Shown piece after piece: positions 1 through 6,741 of a stretch of DNA of 25,748 bases; position 1 is the stretch's first letter; each line of letters starts with the position of its first letter. A program made the translations under genes and the position numbers. This stretch comes from an uncultured Oscillibacter sp. (GTDB lineage Bacteria > Bacillota > Clostridia > Oscillospirales > Oscillospiraceae). The notes below the pieces were generated by a model, which did not search any database, was not told the origin of the DNA, and saw only the letters and a program-made list of their open reading frames with translations. Where the stretch lies: NCBI GenBank assembly GCA_910587875.1, contig CAJUOD010000034.1:1-25748 (forward strand). Direction: 5' to 3'.

Positions 1-36
1 TGAAGCGTCGGTTTGAAGAGTTCTGAGTGTGGGCTT

Positions 37-88
37 ATTCTTTGTTTATAGCGGTGCAGTTTTTGAATGACTCGGCCCTTGCCGCTAT
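37..88. repeat. Dispersed stem-loop repeat, copy A
   Basis: The stretch TTCTTTGTTTATAGCGG recurs with small changes near 8051, 8556 and 25684. Here ATAGCGG (48-54) pairs with CCGCTAT (82-88) across a 27-nt loop. It lies about 100 bp upstream of the sigma factor gene. Read on the minus strand, all copies can encode a similar peptide (NCxxINKE), which suggests a mobile or dispersed repeat rather than a gene. Function unknown. Confidence 0.55.
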
Positions 89-185
89 GCGTAAAAATTT
101 TTTCTCCCAGGCTGTGGTATTTTTCCCTCCCCAACCGTTTAAAGGGTGAATCGGCGCCAATTCGACACAAAGGAGGAGACCTTTT

Positions 186-719
186 ATGCTTGCGATCTGC
201 CTCGCCATGCTGGAGACCGAACAGGACCAGCGGCGGTTCACGCGGCTCTTTGAGGCTCACGAGAAGAAAATCTACGGGGTGGTCCTGCAAATTCTGGGGG
301 ACCCCACTCAGGCGGAGGACGCCGCCCAGCAGACCTGGCTCAAGCTGGTGCAGAGCTGGGACCGGGTGTCTGCCTTGCCCTGGGCGGAGACGGAGGGCTA
401 CGCCGTCACCGTGGCCAAGAACTGCGCCATGGACATCCTCCGGGCGGAGCGGCGGACCGCCGCCTTCCCGGAGGACTGGGACCCGCCGGCCCCGGAGGAC
501 CATCAGGACGAATACGACTACTTAGTCTCCCTGATCCGGGCCTTGCCGGAGAGTTACCGGCGGATTTTAGAGCTGAAATGCGTGGAGGAGGAGAGCAATC
601 AGGAGATCGCCCGGCGGATGGGACTCAAGGAGTCCGCCGTATCCATGCGGGTGCTGCGGGGACGAAAAATGCTCCGGGAACAACTGGAAAAGGAGGGATA
701 TTTCGATGACGCAGTTTGA
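186..719 (+). CDS. ECF-type RNA polymerase sigma factor (sigma-70 family)
   Basis: A 177-residue sigma factor of typical ECF length that would direct RNA polymerase to stress- or envelope-responsive promoters. Region 2 spans about residues 12-85 (QRRFTRLFEAHEKKIYG, AEDAAQQTWLKL, AMDILRAERR). Region 4 spans about 112-168 and shows a helix-turn-helix (LPESYRRILELK, NQEIARRMGLKESAVSMR). The start is set by a strong AAAGGAGG about 8 nt upstream of the ATG. Its last 14 bases overlap the next gene, which encodes a membrane protein built like an anti-sigma factor, so the pair is probably co-transcribed with the membrane protein holding the sigma factor inactive. The target promoters cannot be told from the window. 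Confidence in the family is high. Confidence 0.93.
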   Translation: MLAICLAMLETEQDQRRFTRLFEAHEKKIYGVVLQILGDPTQAEDAAQQTWLKLVQSWDRVSALPWAETEGYAVTVAKNCAMDILRAERRTAAFPEDWDPPAPEDHQDEYDYLVSLIRALPESYRRILELKCVEEESNQEIARRMGLKESAVSMRVLRGRKMLREQLEKEGYFDDAV

Positions 720-1989
720 GGACCGCCTTCGCCGGGGAATGATGGATGCCAACGTGGCGCAGTATAGACGTGTCATCCAAAAGATGGAAACACAGGAGTT
801 GGACGCCTCCCCTAAATACTACCGGGAACGGACACGCCTGTTGGCAGACCCGCAGATCTGGGCGAGCCGGCGGACCGGGATTCGCGGGCGGAAACGCCTG
901 AACTGGCGGCTGATCGCCATTGTAGCGGCGCTGCTGCTCCTCTCCGCCTGCGGTTACGCCCTGGTGACCGGGCAGTTCTCCCAGTGGTTCTCCAGCCTGG
1001 GGGTGAATCCCGCCGCGCCGGAGCAGTCCGAGGAGGTGCTGACCCGCACGGGCACGGCCATCCAGCAGAGCCAGACCGTGGGGGACGCGACGGTGACCCT
1101 GAACGCCGCCGTATGGGACGGAGAAGACGTGTGGCTGTCCTTTACGGTGGAGAGTCCGGATATCCCGGAGGAGATCGAACAGTACAGCCACCTCTACGCA
1201 GAGGACTGCCGCCTGATCCTGCGGGAGGACCAGTGGGTGGAATCCACGACATACTCGACGAGGCAGACCTGCGCTCTTGATGGCATGACCCCGGAGGAAA
1301 CGGAGAAGACCGTTCAGGAGCGGCTGGCCGAGGGACCGTTGGACAGTCTTCACTTTCTGATGCCGGAACAGCGGGAGGGGAACACCCTCTTCTTCCAGGT
1401 AGCAGATCCACTGCCCGCCAGTTCCTTCACGGAGACGACGCGCCCGGAGCTGACCCTGCATATCGAAAATCTGGCTGCCTGTCCCGACGATGGGGATTTG
1501 AACAGACCGGGTGTAATCTTTGCCGCGGGACCCTTTGACCTTACCTTCACGCTGGAGGAGCCCATCCTGCCCATCCACTACGGGGACGCGGATGAGGAGA
1601 TCACCCTGGGGGAGTCCCGGAAGGTCCCCATGCGCTTCACAGACTTTCAGGTCTCCGCCCTGAGTCTGACCGCCAGAGGCGAGGTCCTGGCCCCGATAGA
1701 CCAGCCCAAGGCCGGAGAGAAGGAGGACCCGGACAAGCTGCACCTTGGGGACGTGAACCTAGCCAACATCGAGGGCCCCTGGGGCCTTTGGCTGGAAGAC
1801 GGGAGCTATGTGGACATCACGCAGATGAGCAGCGGCGGCGGAGGCGGCGACTCCGATGGAACTTTCGTGATAGACTTCCGCCGCGACTACACCTATCCCA
1901 TCGACCCCGCCACGGTGACGGCGTTGAACATCGGCGGGACCCGGATAGAGCTGAGCGGGCTGGAGGAGATGCCGGAGTTGATGAACTGA
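706..1989 (+). CDS. Membrane-anchored anti-sigma-factor-like protein
   Basis: A 427-residue protein with a charged cytoplasmic N-terminus (about 1-66), one hydrophobic helix (about 68-90, RLIAIVAALLLLSACGYALV) and a large external domain. This is the usual layout of a one-pass anti-sigma factor, and the start overlaps the ECF sigma gene by 14 bp (translational coupling). The ectodomain begins GQFSQWFSSLG and holds a beta-rich region with a poly-glycine loop (SSGGGGGDS) near residue 378. LSAC in the helix resembles a lipobox, but it sits too far from the N-terminus for a normal lipoprotein signal. The ectodomain is closely paralogous to the next gene's product. The role as regulator of the upstream sigma factor is inferred from position and topology; the architecture resembles DUF4179-type proteins, but I cannot confirm that family by eye. 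Confidence 0.8.
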   Translation: MTQFEDRLRRGMMDANVAQYRRVIQKMETQELDASPKYYRERTRLLADPQIWASRRTGIRGRKRLNWRLIAIVAALLLLSACGYALVTGQFSQWFSSLGVNPAAPEQSEEVLTRTGTAIQQSQTVGDATVTLNAAVWDGEDVWLSFTVESPDIPEEIEQYSHLYAEDCRLILREDQWVESTTYSTRQTCALDGMTPEETEKTVQERLAEGPLDSLHFLMPEQREGNTLFFQVADPLPASSFTETTRPELTLHIENLAACPDDGDLNRPGVIFAAGPFDLTFTLEEPILPIHYGDADEEITLGESRKVPMRFTDFQVSALSLTARGEVLAPIDQPKAGEKEDPDKLHLGDVNLANIEGPWGLWLEDGSYVDITQMSSGGGGGDSDGTFVIDFRRDYTYPIDPATVTALNIGGTRIELSGLEEMPELMN

Positions 1990-2107
1990 AAAATTTTCCA
2001 ATAATTTTGAAAATCATGTGGCGCGAAGCCCTCCCAATCCGTTTAATAGGCAGAACGGAACGGGAGGGCTTTTCCCTTCCCGCCGGAAAAGAAAGGAAGG
2101 TATCATT

Positions 2108-3226
2108 ATGAAGACATGGAAACGATTGGCGTCTGGGCTGCTGGCCCTGGCCCTACTGGCCTCCCTGAGCTGCGCCGCCCTGGCGGCGGAGCCCAAGGCA
2201 GCGGAGGAGGAGACCCCGAAGCCCGCCGGGCAGTTCTCCCGGTGGTTCTCCAGCCTGGGAATCAACCCCAAAACGCCGAAGGCATCGGAGGAGGTCCTCT
2301 CCCACATGGGCACCGCCATCAAGCAGAGCAAAACCGTGGGGAACACGACGGTGACCCTCAACGCTGCCGTCTGGAACGGGGAGGACCTGTGGCTCTCCTT
2401 CGATGTCAAGAGCCCCGACATCCCGGAGGAGGTCCAGCAGTACACATCCCTCACCACGGAGAAGTGCAGCCTCAAGCTGCGGGACGACCAGTGGAAGGAG
2501 TACACCCGGAACAATCTGGAGGAGTTCTACGCCAACAATCCGGAGGTGACTCCGGAGGAGGCGGAGAAGAAAATCCAGGCCGAGCTGGCCAAGGGGCAGA
2601 CGGGCTCCTTCTGGTTCTCGCCGGAGGGGCGGGACGGAAATACCCTGAACTTCCAGACCAACATGGGCCTGTTCGACTCCCGCTTGTTCACGAAAACGAA
2701 GCAGCCGGTGCTGACATTGCACTTGGAGAACCTCGCCCCCAGCGACAGCCCGGACAAGGTCTTTTTGAAAGGCCCCTTTGACTTCACCTTCACGGTGAAA
2801 AAGCAGGTCCCGCCCATCCAATACACCGGGGCCGACGCGAAGATCACCCTGGGGGAAACCAAGAAGGTTCCCATGCGCTTCACGGAGCTCCAGATTTCCG
2901 CCACGGGCCTGTCCGCCAGAGGCGAGGTCCTGGCCCCGATAGACGACCTGCCGAAGGCCGGAGAGAAGGAGGACCCGAACAAGCTGTACCTTGGGGACCT
3001 GAACCACGCCAATATCGAAAGCTCCTGGGGCCTCTGGCTGAAGGGCGGAGCCTATGTGGACATCACATCCATGGGCGGCGGAGGCGGAGGCGGCAAAGAG
3101 GGGGAGACCTTCATGATAAGTTTCCGCCACGATTTCCCCTATCCCATCGACCCCGCCGCGGTGACGGCGGTGAACATCGCCGGAACCCGGGTGGAGCTGG
3201 GAAAGCTGACGGCTGCAACGGCGTAA
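2108..3226 (+). CDS. Secreted paralogue of the anti-sigma ectodomain
   Basis: A 372-residue exported protein. The ATG at 2108 follows GAAAGGAAGG and opens a clear signal peptide (KTWKRLASGLLALALLASLS, cleavage near ALAA). The frame stays open further upstream, but that start would bury the signal peptide. From residue 38 onward it tracks the ectodomain of the upstream protein almost segment by segment: GQFSRWFSSLG, TAIKQSKTV, TVTLNAAVWNGEDLWLSF, SPDIPEE, ARGEVLAPID and a glycine loop (GGGGGGG) near 325. The cytoplasmic tail and membrane helix are gone. It therefore looks like a duplication that turned a membrane sensor domain into a free secreted domain. It may compete for, or present, the same ligand (inference). 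No catalytic motif is seen. Confidence 0.85.
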   Translation: MKTWKRLASGLLALALLASLSCAALAAEPKAAEEETPKPAGQFSRWFSSLGINPKTPKASEEVLSHMGTAIKQSKTVGNTTVTLNAAVWNGEDLWLSFDVKSPDIPEEVQQYTSLTTEKCSLKLRDDQWKEYTRNNLEEFYANNPEVTPEEAEKKIQAELAKGQTGSFWFSPEGRDGNTLNFQTNMGLFDSRLFTKTKQPVLTLHLENLAPSDSPDKVFLKGPFDFTFTVKKQVPPIQYTGADAKITLGETKKVPMRFTELQISATGLSARGEVLAPIDDLPKAGEKEDPNKLYLGDLNHANIESSWGLWLKGGAYVDITSMGGGGGGGKEGETFMISFRHDFPYPIDPAAVTAVNIAGTRVELGKLTAATA

Positions 3227-3301
3227 GAAATTTTTGTCAGGTATAACCATCCCCATCGTGTGCTTAATCAGAACAATTGATATAGAGGAGACGGATATAT
3301 T

Positions 3302-4519
3302 ATGAAGAAGACAGGCAAAAGACTCTGCTCACTCACGCTGGCTCTCACCTTATGCTTGGGCCTTTGTATTTCGGTTTCGGCAAAACAAGCGGCGATTCAG
3401 TATAACACTGAGCTCACAAGCATTGGCGGCATCAGCCAATTGAAAGAGAAGTATTCCTCCCTTTATGTCGGTGAAGATTCTTCTGCCTGGGCTTCCGCAT
3501 GGTTGCGGGACAAAGCGGGAAATACTCTTTCGGCGGGCAGCCTGGGCGTGGAAGCCAGACTGTACAACAAAGACGGAGAACTCTGCGCCAGCACTGGTAT
3601 GCGTTACAATACCAAACCTGCCAGCTTTGTGAGCGCAGTCACCACCATTTCATCCGAAGGCTACTGCAGCTGTGGACACATTCGGACGATCTACTTTAAG
3701 GATTTCGATAGTTTCAGAGTGGAGAATGACAAGCGTTTGACAGCTGGAGACGATTTTGCCTATTTGCCTGAAAGCAATTCCTACAAATTCCCGGACAAGC
3801 TGTTGGCTGTGCTGAAGGAAAACGAAAACGGCTATCCTGTAAACCGCTTGGGGGAAACCTATGGTTCTGCGCTGCTGGTGGGCTATAACGACAACTATAC
3901 GATGCCTCCGGTGCTGCTATCTGCGGTTGGCAGCAATGGGGTTCATGGCTATGTCCGCGAAGCAGACCTGAGCCCTTACCTTGCTACGAGGAAGGACGCC
4001 GTGGCTTATATGTCTAAGCTGGAAAGAAACCGGATTCTTCCGCTTTATGATAGGGATGGGAATGTGATAGGAACTTTCGTGCTGGATGGTTCTTTCACAA
4101 GCGGAACAACAGCAAAGGAATTGGAAAGCGCCCAGGCAGCAGCGGCGGCAAAACCTGGAGCGCAAACCAGTCAAAGCGTAAAACTTCCAACGGCAAAGGT
4201 GGAGCTTGCCAAGTTGGCAAAACGCTCGCAGGACAACTGCCCCTATCAGCGGAACAGCAAAGGGGAAACCTATGGTTCCTCTGCCGCAGTTGGCAACGTC
4301 GGTTATGCCCCGGTTTGGGTAACTGTGGTGTCGACAGACGGTGATCAAGGTGTTGTCCAGTCCAAAGATTTCTTTCTTGCGAAACCGGGCGTTCTTCCCG
4401 TGTATAATCTGGAAGGGAAAGTGATTGGTGAATTTCTGATCGAGGAATTTGTACCTCCCGCCGGATATAAGCCTGGTATGTCTATGGAAGAACTCAAAAC
4501 CTTAGTGAAGGACGGTTGA
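3302..4519 (+). CDS. Secreted protein with two GETYGS-type repeats
   Basis: A 405-residue exported protein of unrecognised family. A signal peptide covers residues 1-27 (lysine-rich start, then SLTLALTLCLGLCISVSA). RBS GAGGAG lies 9-14 nt upstream. Two homologous segments are visible: one around residues 180-262 (GETYGSALLVGY, HGYVREADL, LPLYDRDGNVIGTFVLDG) and one around 322-393 (GETYGSSAAVGN, QGVVQSKDF, LPVYNLEGKVIGEFLIEE). They are joined by an alanine-rich linker near 280-295. CSCGH near residue 121 could bind metal. It follows the two ectodomain genes in the same direction and may belong to the same regulon. It is less GC-rich than the two genes before it. No enzymatic function is claimed. 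Confidence 0.8.
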   Translation: MKKTGKRLCSLTLALTLCLGLCISVSAKQAAIQYNTELTSIGGISQLKEKYSSLYVGEDSSAWASAWLRDKAGNTLSAGSLGVEARLYNKDGELCASTGMRYNTKPASFVSAVTTISSEGYCSCGHIRTIYFKDFDSFRVENDKRLTAGDDFAYLPESNSYKFPDKLLAVLKENENGYPVNRLGETYGSALLVGYNDNYTMPPVLLSAVGSNGVHGYVREADLSPYLATRKDAVAYMSKLERNRILPLYDRDGNVIGTFVLDGSFTSGTTAKELESAQAAAAAKPGAQTSQSVKLPTAKVELAKLAKRSQDNCPYQRNSKGETYGSSAAVGNVGYAPVWVTVVSTDGDQGVVQSKDFFLAKPGVLPVYNLEGKVIGEFLIEEFVPPAGYKPGMSMEELKTLVKDG

Positions 4520-4524
4520 ATCAT

Positions 4525-4551
4525 GCGGGGCCTGGGAATCCCAGACCCCGC
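4525..4551. repeat. Palindromic repeat (REP-like), copy 1
   Basis: An inverted repeat with 13-bp arms (GCGGGGCCTGGGA at 4525-4537, one mismatch in the opposite arm at 4539-4551) and a 1-nt centre. It sits 5 bp after the preceding stop codon. A near-identical copy lies at 5098-5124, so the pair brackets the gene at 4580-5080. Neither copy is followed by a U-run on the + strand. They are more like REP or mRNA-stabilising palindromes than classical terminators. Confidence 0.7.
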
Positions 4552-4579
4552 CGTAAAAAAACGGAAAAGAGAACAGAAA

Positions 4580-5080
4580 ATGGGAACAAAGAAACGAACA
4601 ATTCTATGTATTGTCGGAATTTGTATACTCGTTTTGGGAGGAAGTTTGCTCTATAGACAATCGGTTGTGGAAAGGGACACCGATCCGTATCAGGATACCC
4701 TGATATCCTATCTTGAAGCCATGAAGGCTGGGACAGCGGATCAGGCGGCAAAACTTGCTTCATTCCCGAATGAGGATATCAAATCCGCATACCTCTCCTC
4801 TCCTATCGTAATTGTCGATTATGAAATCAAAAAGAGTGAAATCATTAACGATCAATTGCGCGCATACACCCTGCTCATTAAAGACAGTATGAATCCCGAC
4901 GTATACAGAAGAATCTATTACTTTGTTGGAACACCCGAAGGACAATACACAGTTTATATCAATGCGGAATATGTTCCAGATACGCTCAGTGAGGGGCTGA
5001 ACAAGGAAAAATACTCATACACAGATGAGGACTCTTTGGGTGTGGGCGAAATAGAATCCTCGGATCATCTGAGTAAATAG
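4580..5080 (+). CDS. Small membrane-anchored protein, unknown function
   Basis: A 166-residue protein read from ATG 4580. It has a short basic N-terminus (MGTKKR), one hydrophobic helix at about 7-24 (TILCIVGICILVLGGSLLY) and an external domain of about 140 residues resembling small exported domains that follow a membrane anchor (YQDTLISYLEAMKAGTADQAAKLA, VYRRIYYFVGTPEGQYTVYI). The frame is open back to an ATG at 4523, but that start would translate through the palindrome at 4525-4551 and add 19 basic residues before the anchor, so 4580 is preferred although its RBS is weak (AAAAGAGAACAG). It lies exactly between two copies of the same palindrome. Family not recognised. Confidence 0.7.
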   Translation: MGTKKRTILCIVGICILVLGGSLLYRQSVVERDTDPYQDTLISYLEAMKAGTADQAAKLASFPNEDIKSAYLSSPIVIVDYEIKKSEIINDQLRAYTLLIKDSMNPDVYRRIYYFVGTPEGQYTVYINAEYVPDTLSEGLNKEKYSYTDEDSLGVGEIESSDHLSK

Positions 5081-5097
5081 TGCCCGATCAGTTAAGT

Positions 5098-5124
5098 GCG
5101 GGGCCTGGGATTCCCAGGCCCCGC
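5098..5124. repeat. Palindromic repeat (REP-like), copy 2
   Basis: A perfect inverted repeat: GCGGGGCCTGGGA (5098-5110), a single T, then its exact complement (5112-5124). It matches copy 1 at 4525-4551, including the flanking bases (TG before, CG and AAA after). It begins 17 bp after the stop codon of the preceding gene. No U-run follows. Confidence 0.7.
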
Positions 5125-5205
5125 CGCAAATCATAAAAGCAAGAATCTGGAGGCTGTCCAGCGACGGAATTAGGCTATACACTTCCCCTACAAAAGCACC
5201 TAAAG

Positions 5206-5670
5206 GTGGAATTGCCGCCGCCAAAACCACCCATAAACCCGTTCTTTTGCTGGGCCGTTCATACATTGACTGTACAGGGCCGGAAAGCGGTATTGGACAT
5301 GAACCGCGATACCCGTTACAGTATCCTGCTCTATGGCATGAGGGCGGCGGATTGGATACACTTGCCGGGGCTTGTACAAAATGAAATCAAAGCGGCCATC
5401 CTGCGGGAGGGGCTTTCAGAGTATGAGGCCGTCCGGTATTTCACCTTGAGCGGCCCGCTGAAAATTTCTACAGTGCGGAAATCAGATTTGGTGACAGGGC
5501 TGAATTGGACAATGCAGACATTGCTGCGGCACGCTCCTTTGCTGGATGAAAGCCGCTTTTCCCAGCCGCAGGTAACTTGCTTAATGAACGGTGAAGGTTA
5601 CTATGCGCCTGGGTTCTCGAAGTCCGGGACCCCGAGGGAGTTCTTCTTGGCGGGGTTCCGGTGCTTATGA
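5206..5670 (+). CDS. Hypothetical protein, start uncertain, possibly decayed
   Basis: An open frame of 154 codons. The central part, about residues 20-135, reads like a real protein (HTLTVQGRKAVLDMNRDTRY, LVQNEIKAAILREGLSEYEA, SDLVTGLNWTMQTLLRHAPL, FSQPQVTCLMNGEGYYAPGF). The N-terminus (proline-rich, GTG start at 5206) and the last 20 residues look less natural. A start at ATG 5299 is an alternative that would drop the first 31 residues. There is no good neighbour for an operon: about 125 bp separate it from the palindrome upstream, and a promoter-like site follows. I do not recognise the family with certainty; it may be a remnant from an older mobile element. The antisense strand over the first half is also open. 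Confidence 0.45.
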   Translation: MELPPPKPPINPFFCWAVHTLTVQGRKAVLDMNRDTRYSILLYGMRAADWIHLPGLVQNEIKAAILREGLSEYEAVRYFTLSGPLKISTVRKSDLVTGLNWTMQTLLRHAPLLDESRFSQPQVTCLMNGEGYYAPGFSKSGTPREFFLAGFRCL

Positions 5671-5736
5671 GAACTAAAACATAACTCCGCTGTTTTCCAT
5701 TTTACCAATTCCGGGCTTTTATTTTTGAACCGCTTG

Positions 5737-5745
5737 TGGTATACT
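5737..5745 (+). promoter_or_regulatory. Extended -10 promoter for the HEPN/MNT pair
   Basis: TGGTATACT is a good extended -10 element 21 bp before the start codon of the HEPN gene; no convincing -35 is present at 17 bp. The same nine bases occur on the minus strand at 11891-11883, upstream of the SLH gene. Confidence 0.45.
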
Positions 5746-5765
5746 GCATTTAACGGGGTGATAGC

Positions 5766-6161
5766 ATGGGCGATTTTGACAAAGCGGGCTATTGGTTTGA
5801 CGGCGCTGAATATGATTTGCAGACGGCCCATGCCATGCTGGAAACCCGACGTTTCCTTTACGTTGGCTTTATGTGTCATCAGACTATTGAGAAATCGCTG
5901 AAAGGCGTGCTTGTTTTTAGGAATCCAGAGGAAGAATTACCCTACATCCACAAGTTGAGGCGGTTGGCTAATTTATCTGGAATATCCGAAGAAATGAGTG
6001 AAGAGCAGCTTTCCCTTCTGGATCTCCTCAGTCCGCTAAACATAGAAGCGCGGTATCCTCTGCAAAAATCCAGACTGCTGGAATCTCTAACGGTTGAACG
6101 CTGTGAGAAGATGATTCAGAAAACGGAGGCGCTGTATTTATGGTTGAAGAAAACGTGCTGA
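5766..6161 (+). CDS. HEPN-domain protein (toxin partner of an MNT/HEPN pair)
   Basis: A 131-residue all-helical protein of the HEPN family (PF05168 type). Visible markers are FDKAGYWFDGAEYDLQTAHAM at the N-terminus, the hallmark segment GFMCHQTIEKSLKGVLV (about 35-51), then HKLRRLANLSGI (about 60-71). ATG 5766 follows GGGGTGAT. The gene ends inside the next one (22-bp overlap), which encodes a minimal nucleotidyltransferase, the standard arrangement of MNT/HEPN toxin-antitoxin systems. In studied systems HEPN is an RNase toxin and the nucleotidyltransferase blocks it by AMP transfer. The R-x4-H-x-Y active motif known from HepT is not obvious here, so this may be a divergent or non-RNase member. 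Family confidence is high; activity uncertain. Confidence 0.85.
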   Translation: MGDFDKAGYWFDGAEYDLQTAHAMLETRRFLYVGFMCHQTIEKSLKGVLVFRNPEEELPYIHKLRRLANLSGISEEMSEEQLSLLDLLSPLNIEARYPLQKSRLLESLTVERCEKMIQKTEALYLWLKKTC

Positions 6162-6439
6162 CCACGGCCAGGAAATATGCTACCGCTGTGCGCAAAACGA
6201 TGAATGTGCGCAATATTTTTCTTTATGGCTCTCATGCCAAAGGCGAGGCAAAAAAAGACAGCGATATTGATATCGCTGTTGTGGCAGATCAGGTCCCTGG
6301 CGACTATCTGGATACAATGGCCGCCTTGTGGCGGCTGACGAACGATGTGGATGAAAATATCGAGCCTGTTTTGCTGTTAACCGCAGACGATGAGAGTGGG
6401 TTTCTGGATATTGTCCAGCGGACCGGAATCGCCGTCTGA
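6140..6439 (+). CDS. Minimal nucleotidyltransferase (MNT) antitoxin
   Basis: A 99-residue minimal nucleotidyltransferase of the DNA polymerase beta superfamily. It has the catalytic signature G30-S31 followed after ten residues by D42-x-D44 (YGSHAKGEAKKDSDIDIAVV), which binds the metal and nucleotide. Length and start are normal for the family. It overlaps the 3' end of the HEPN gene by 22 bp, so translation is coupled. The expected role, from MntA/HepT-type pairs, is to adenylylate and silence the HEPN partner. Its stop codon TGA (6437-6439) is the first part of a TGACCCA direct-repeat pair that I read as an integrase arm site, so the toxin-antitoxin pair lies at the extreme end of an integrated element. 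Confidence 0.88.
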   Translation: MVEENVLTTARKYATAVRKTMNVRNIFLYGSHAKGEAKKDSDIDIAVVADQVPGDYLDTMAALWRLTNDVDENIEPVLLLTADDESGFLDIVQRTGIAV

Positions 6440-6455
6440 CCCATAACCTGACCCA
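6437..6455. promoter_or_regulatory. Putative integrase arm-type site (left arm)
   Basis: Two direct TGACCCA heptamers with a 12-bp period (6437-6443 and 6449-6455). The same pair with the same period occurs at 6699-6717, 14100-14118 and 24395-24413, always near a tRNA att fragment or integrase gene. Tyrosine integrases with an N-terminal arm-binding domain bind such repeats; the assignment is inference. Confidence 0.5.
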
Positions 6456-6530
6456 GAACAGGAAATTTCTCTGGGGAAACAATGGAATGGTCGATATCAA
6501 AGAGTATCCGGTTTTGGAGCGAACAGCATC

Positions 6531-6555
6531 AAACCGGGTCTAATGGGCCCGGTTT
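6531..6555 (+). terminator. Terminator-like hairpin after the HEPN/MNT pair
   Basis: AAACCGGG (6531-6538) pairs with CCCGGTTT (6548-6555) over a 9-nt loop, followed by the T-rich CATTTCTTAG. It is about 90 bp after the MNT stop codon. Confidence 0.5.
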
Positions 6556-6563
6556 CATTTCTT

Positions 6564-6617
6564 AGACAAGCTACGGACCAGAAGGCCGGGGGTTCGAATC
6601 CCTCAGGGCGTACCAAA
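6564..6617 (+). repeat. att site: 3' half of tRNA-Arg(ACG), copy 1
   Basis: A 54-bp segment identical to 14227-14280. From the anticodon loop CTACGGA (anticodon ACG) it continues through the anticodon 3' stem, a T-arm with loop TTCGAAT, acceptor strand AGGGCGT and ACCA. The 5' half of the tRNA is absent: the bases before the loop (AGACAAG) cannot pair with the 3' anticodon stem. This is the usual scar left by an element that integrates into a tRNA 3' end. It is not a functional tRNA gene. The intact tRNA must lie outside the window. Confidence 0.85.
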
Positions 6618-6659
6618 GCCACGGAAATTCAATGAATTTCCGTGGCTTTGTTTGTTTTT
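6614..6659 (+). terminator. Terminator hairpin between att copy 1 and integrase
   Basis: Perfect 18-bp arms (6614-6631 and 6633-6650) followed by TTTGTTTTTA on the + strand, directly after the tRNA 3' end. It would terminate a tRNA transcript restored at this site. The counterpart at 24310-24346 differs at two stem positions in each arm, and both differences preserve pairing. Confidence 0.75.
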
Positions 6660-6698
6660 ATGCACTTTTTCTGGCGGTTTGATTTAGCGACTCCGGTT

Positions 6699-6717
6699 TG
6701 ACCCAAGCCGTGACCCA
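6699..6717. promoter_or_regulatory. Putative integrase arm-type site (right arm)
   Basis: TGACCCA at 6699-6705 and 6711-6717, 12-bp period, between att copy 1 and the 3' end of the integrase gene. An identical block sits beside the second integrase at 24395-24413. Confidence 0.5.
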
Positions 6718-6741
6718 TACGGGAATTTGGAGCGGAAATTA

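Noticed and set aside
625..3256. Long open frames on the minus strand over the sigma/anti-sigma genes (625-1743 and 2153-3256)
   Set aside because: They are antisense to well-supported genes in GC-rich DNA, have no ribosome sites and no recognisable domains.
5015..5266. Minus-strand 83-codon frame with a hydrophobic stretch, overlapping the 5206 gene
   Set aside because: It reads through the palindrome at 5098-5124, has no clear ribosome site and no recognised family. A small remnant membrane protein cannot be excluded.
6564..6617. A complete tRNA gene at either 54-bp repeat
   Set aside because: Only the half from the anticodon loop onward is present; the upstream bases cannot form the anticodon, D or acceptor stems.
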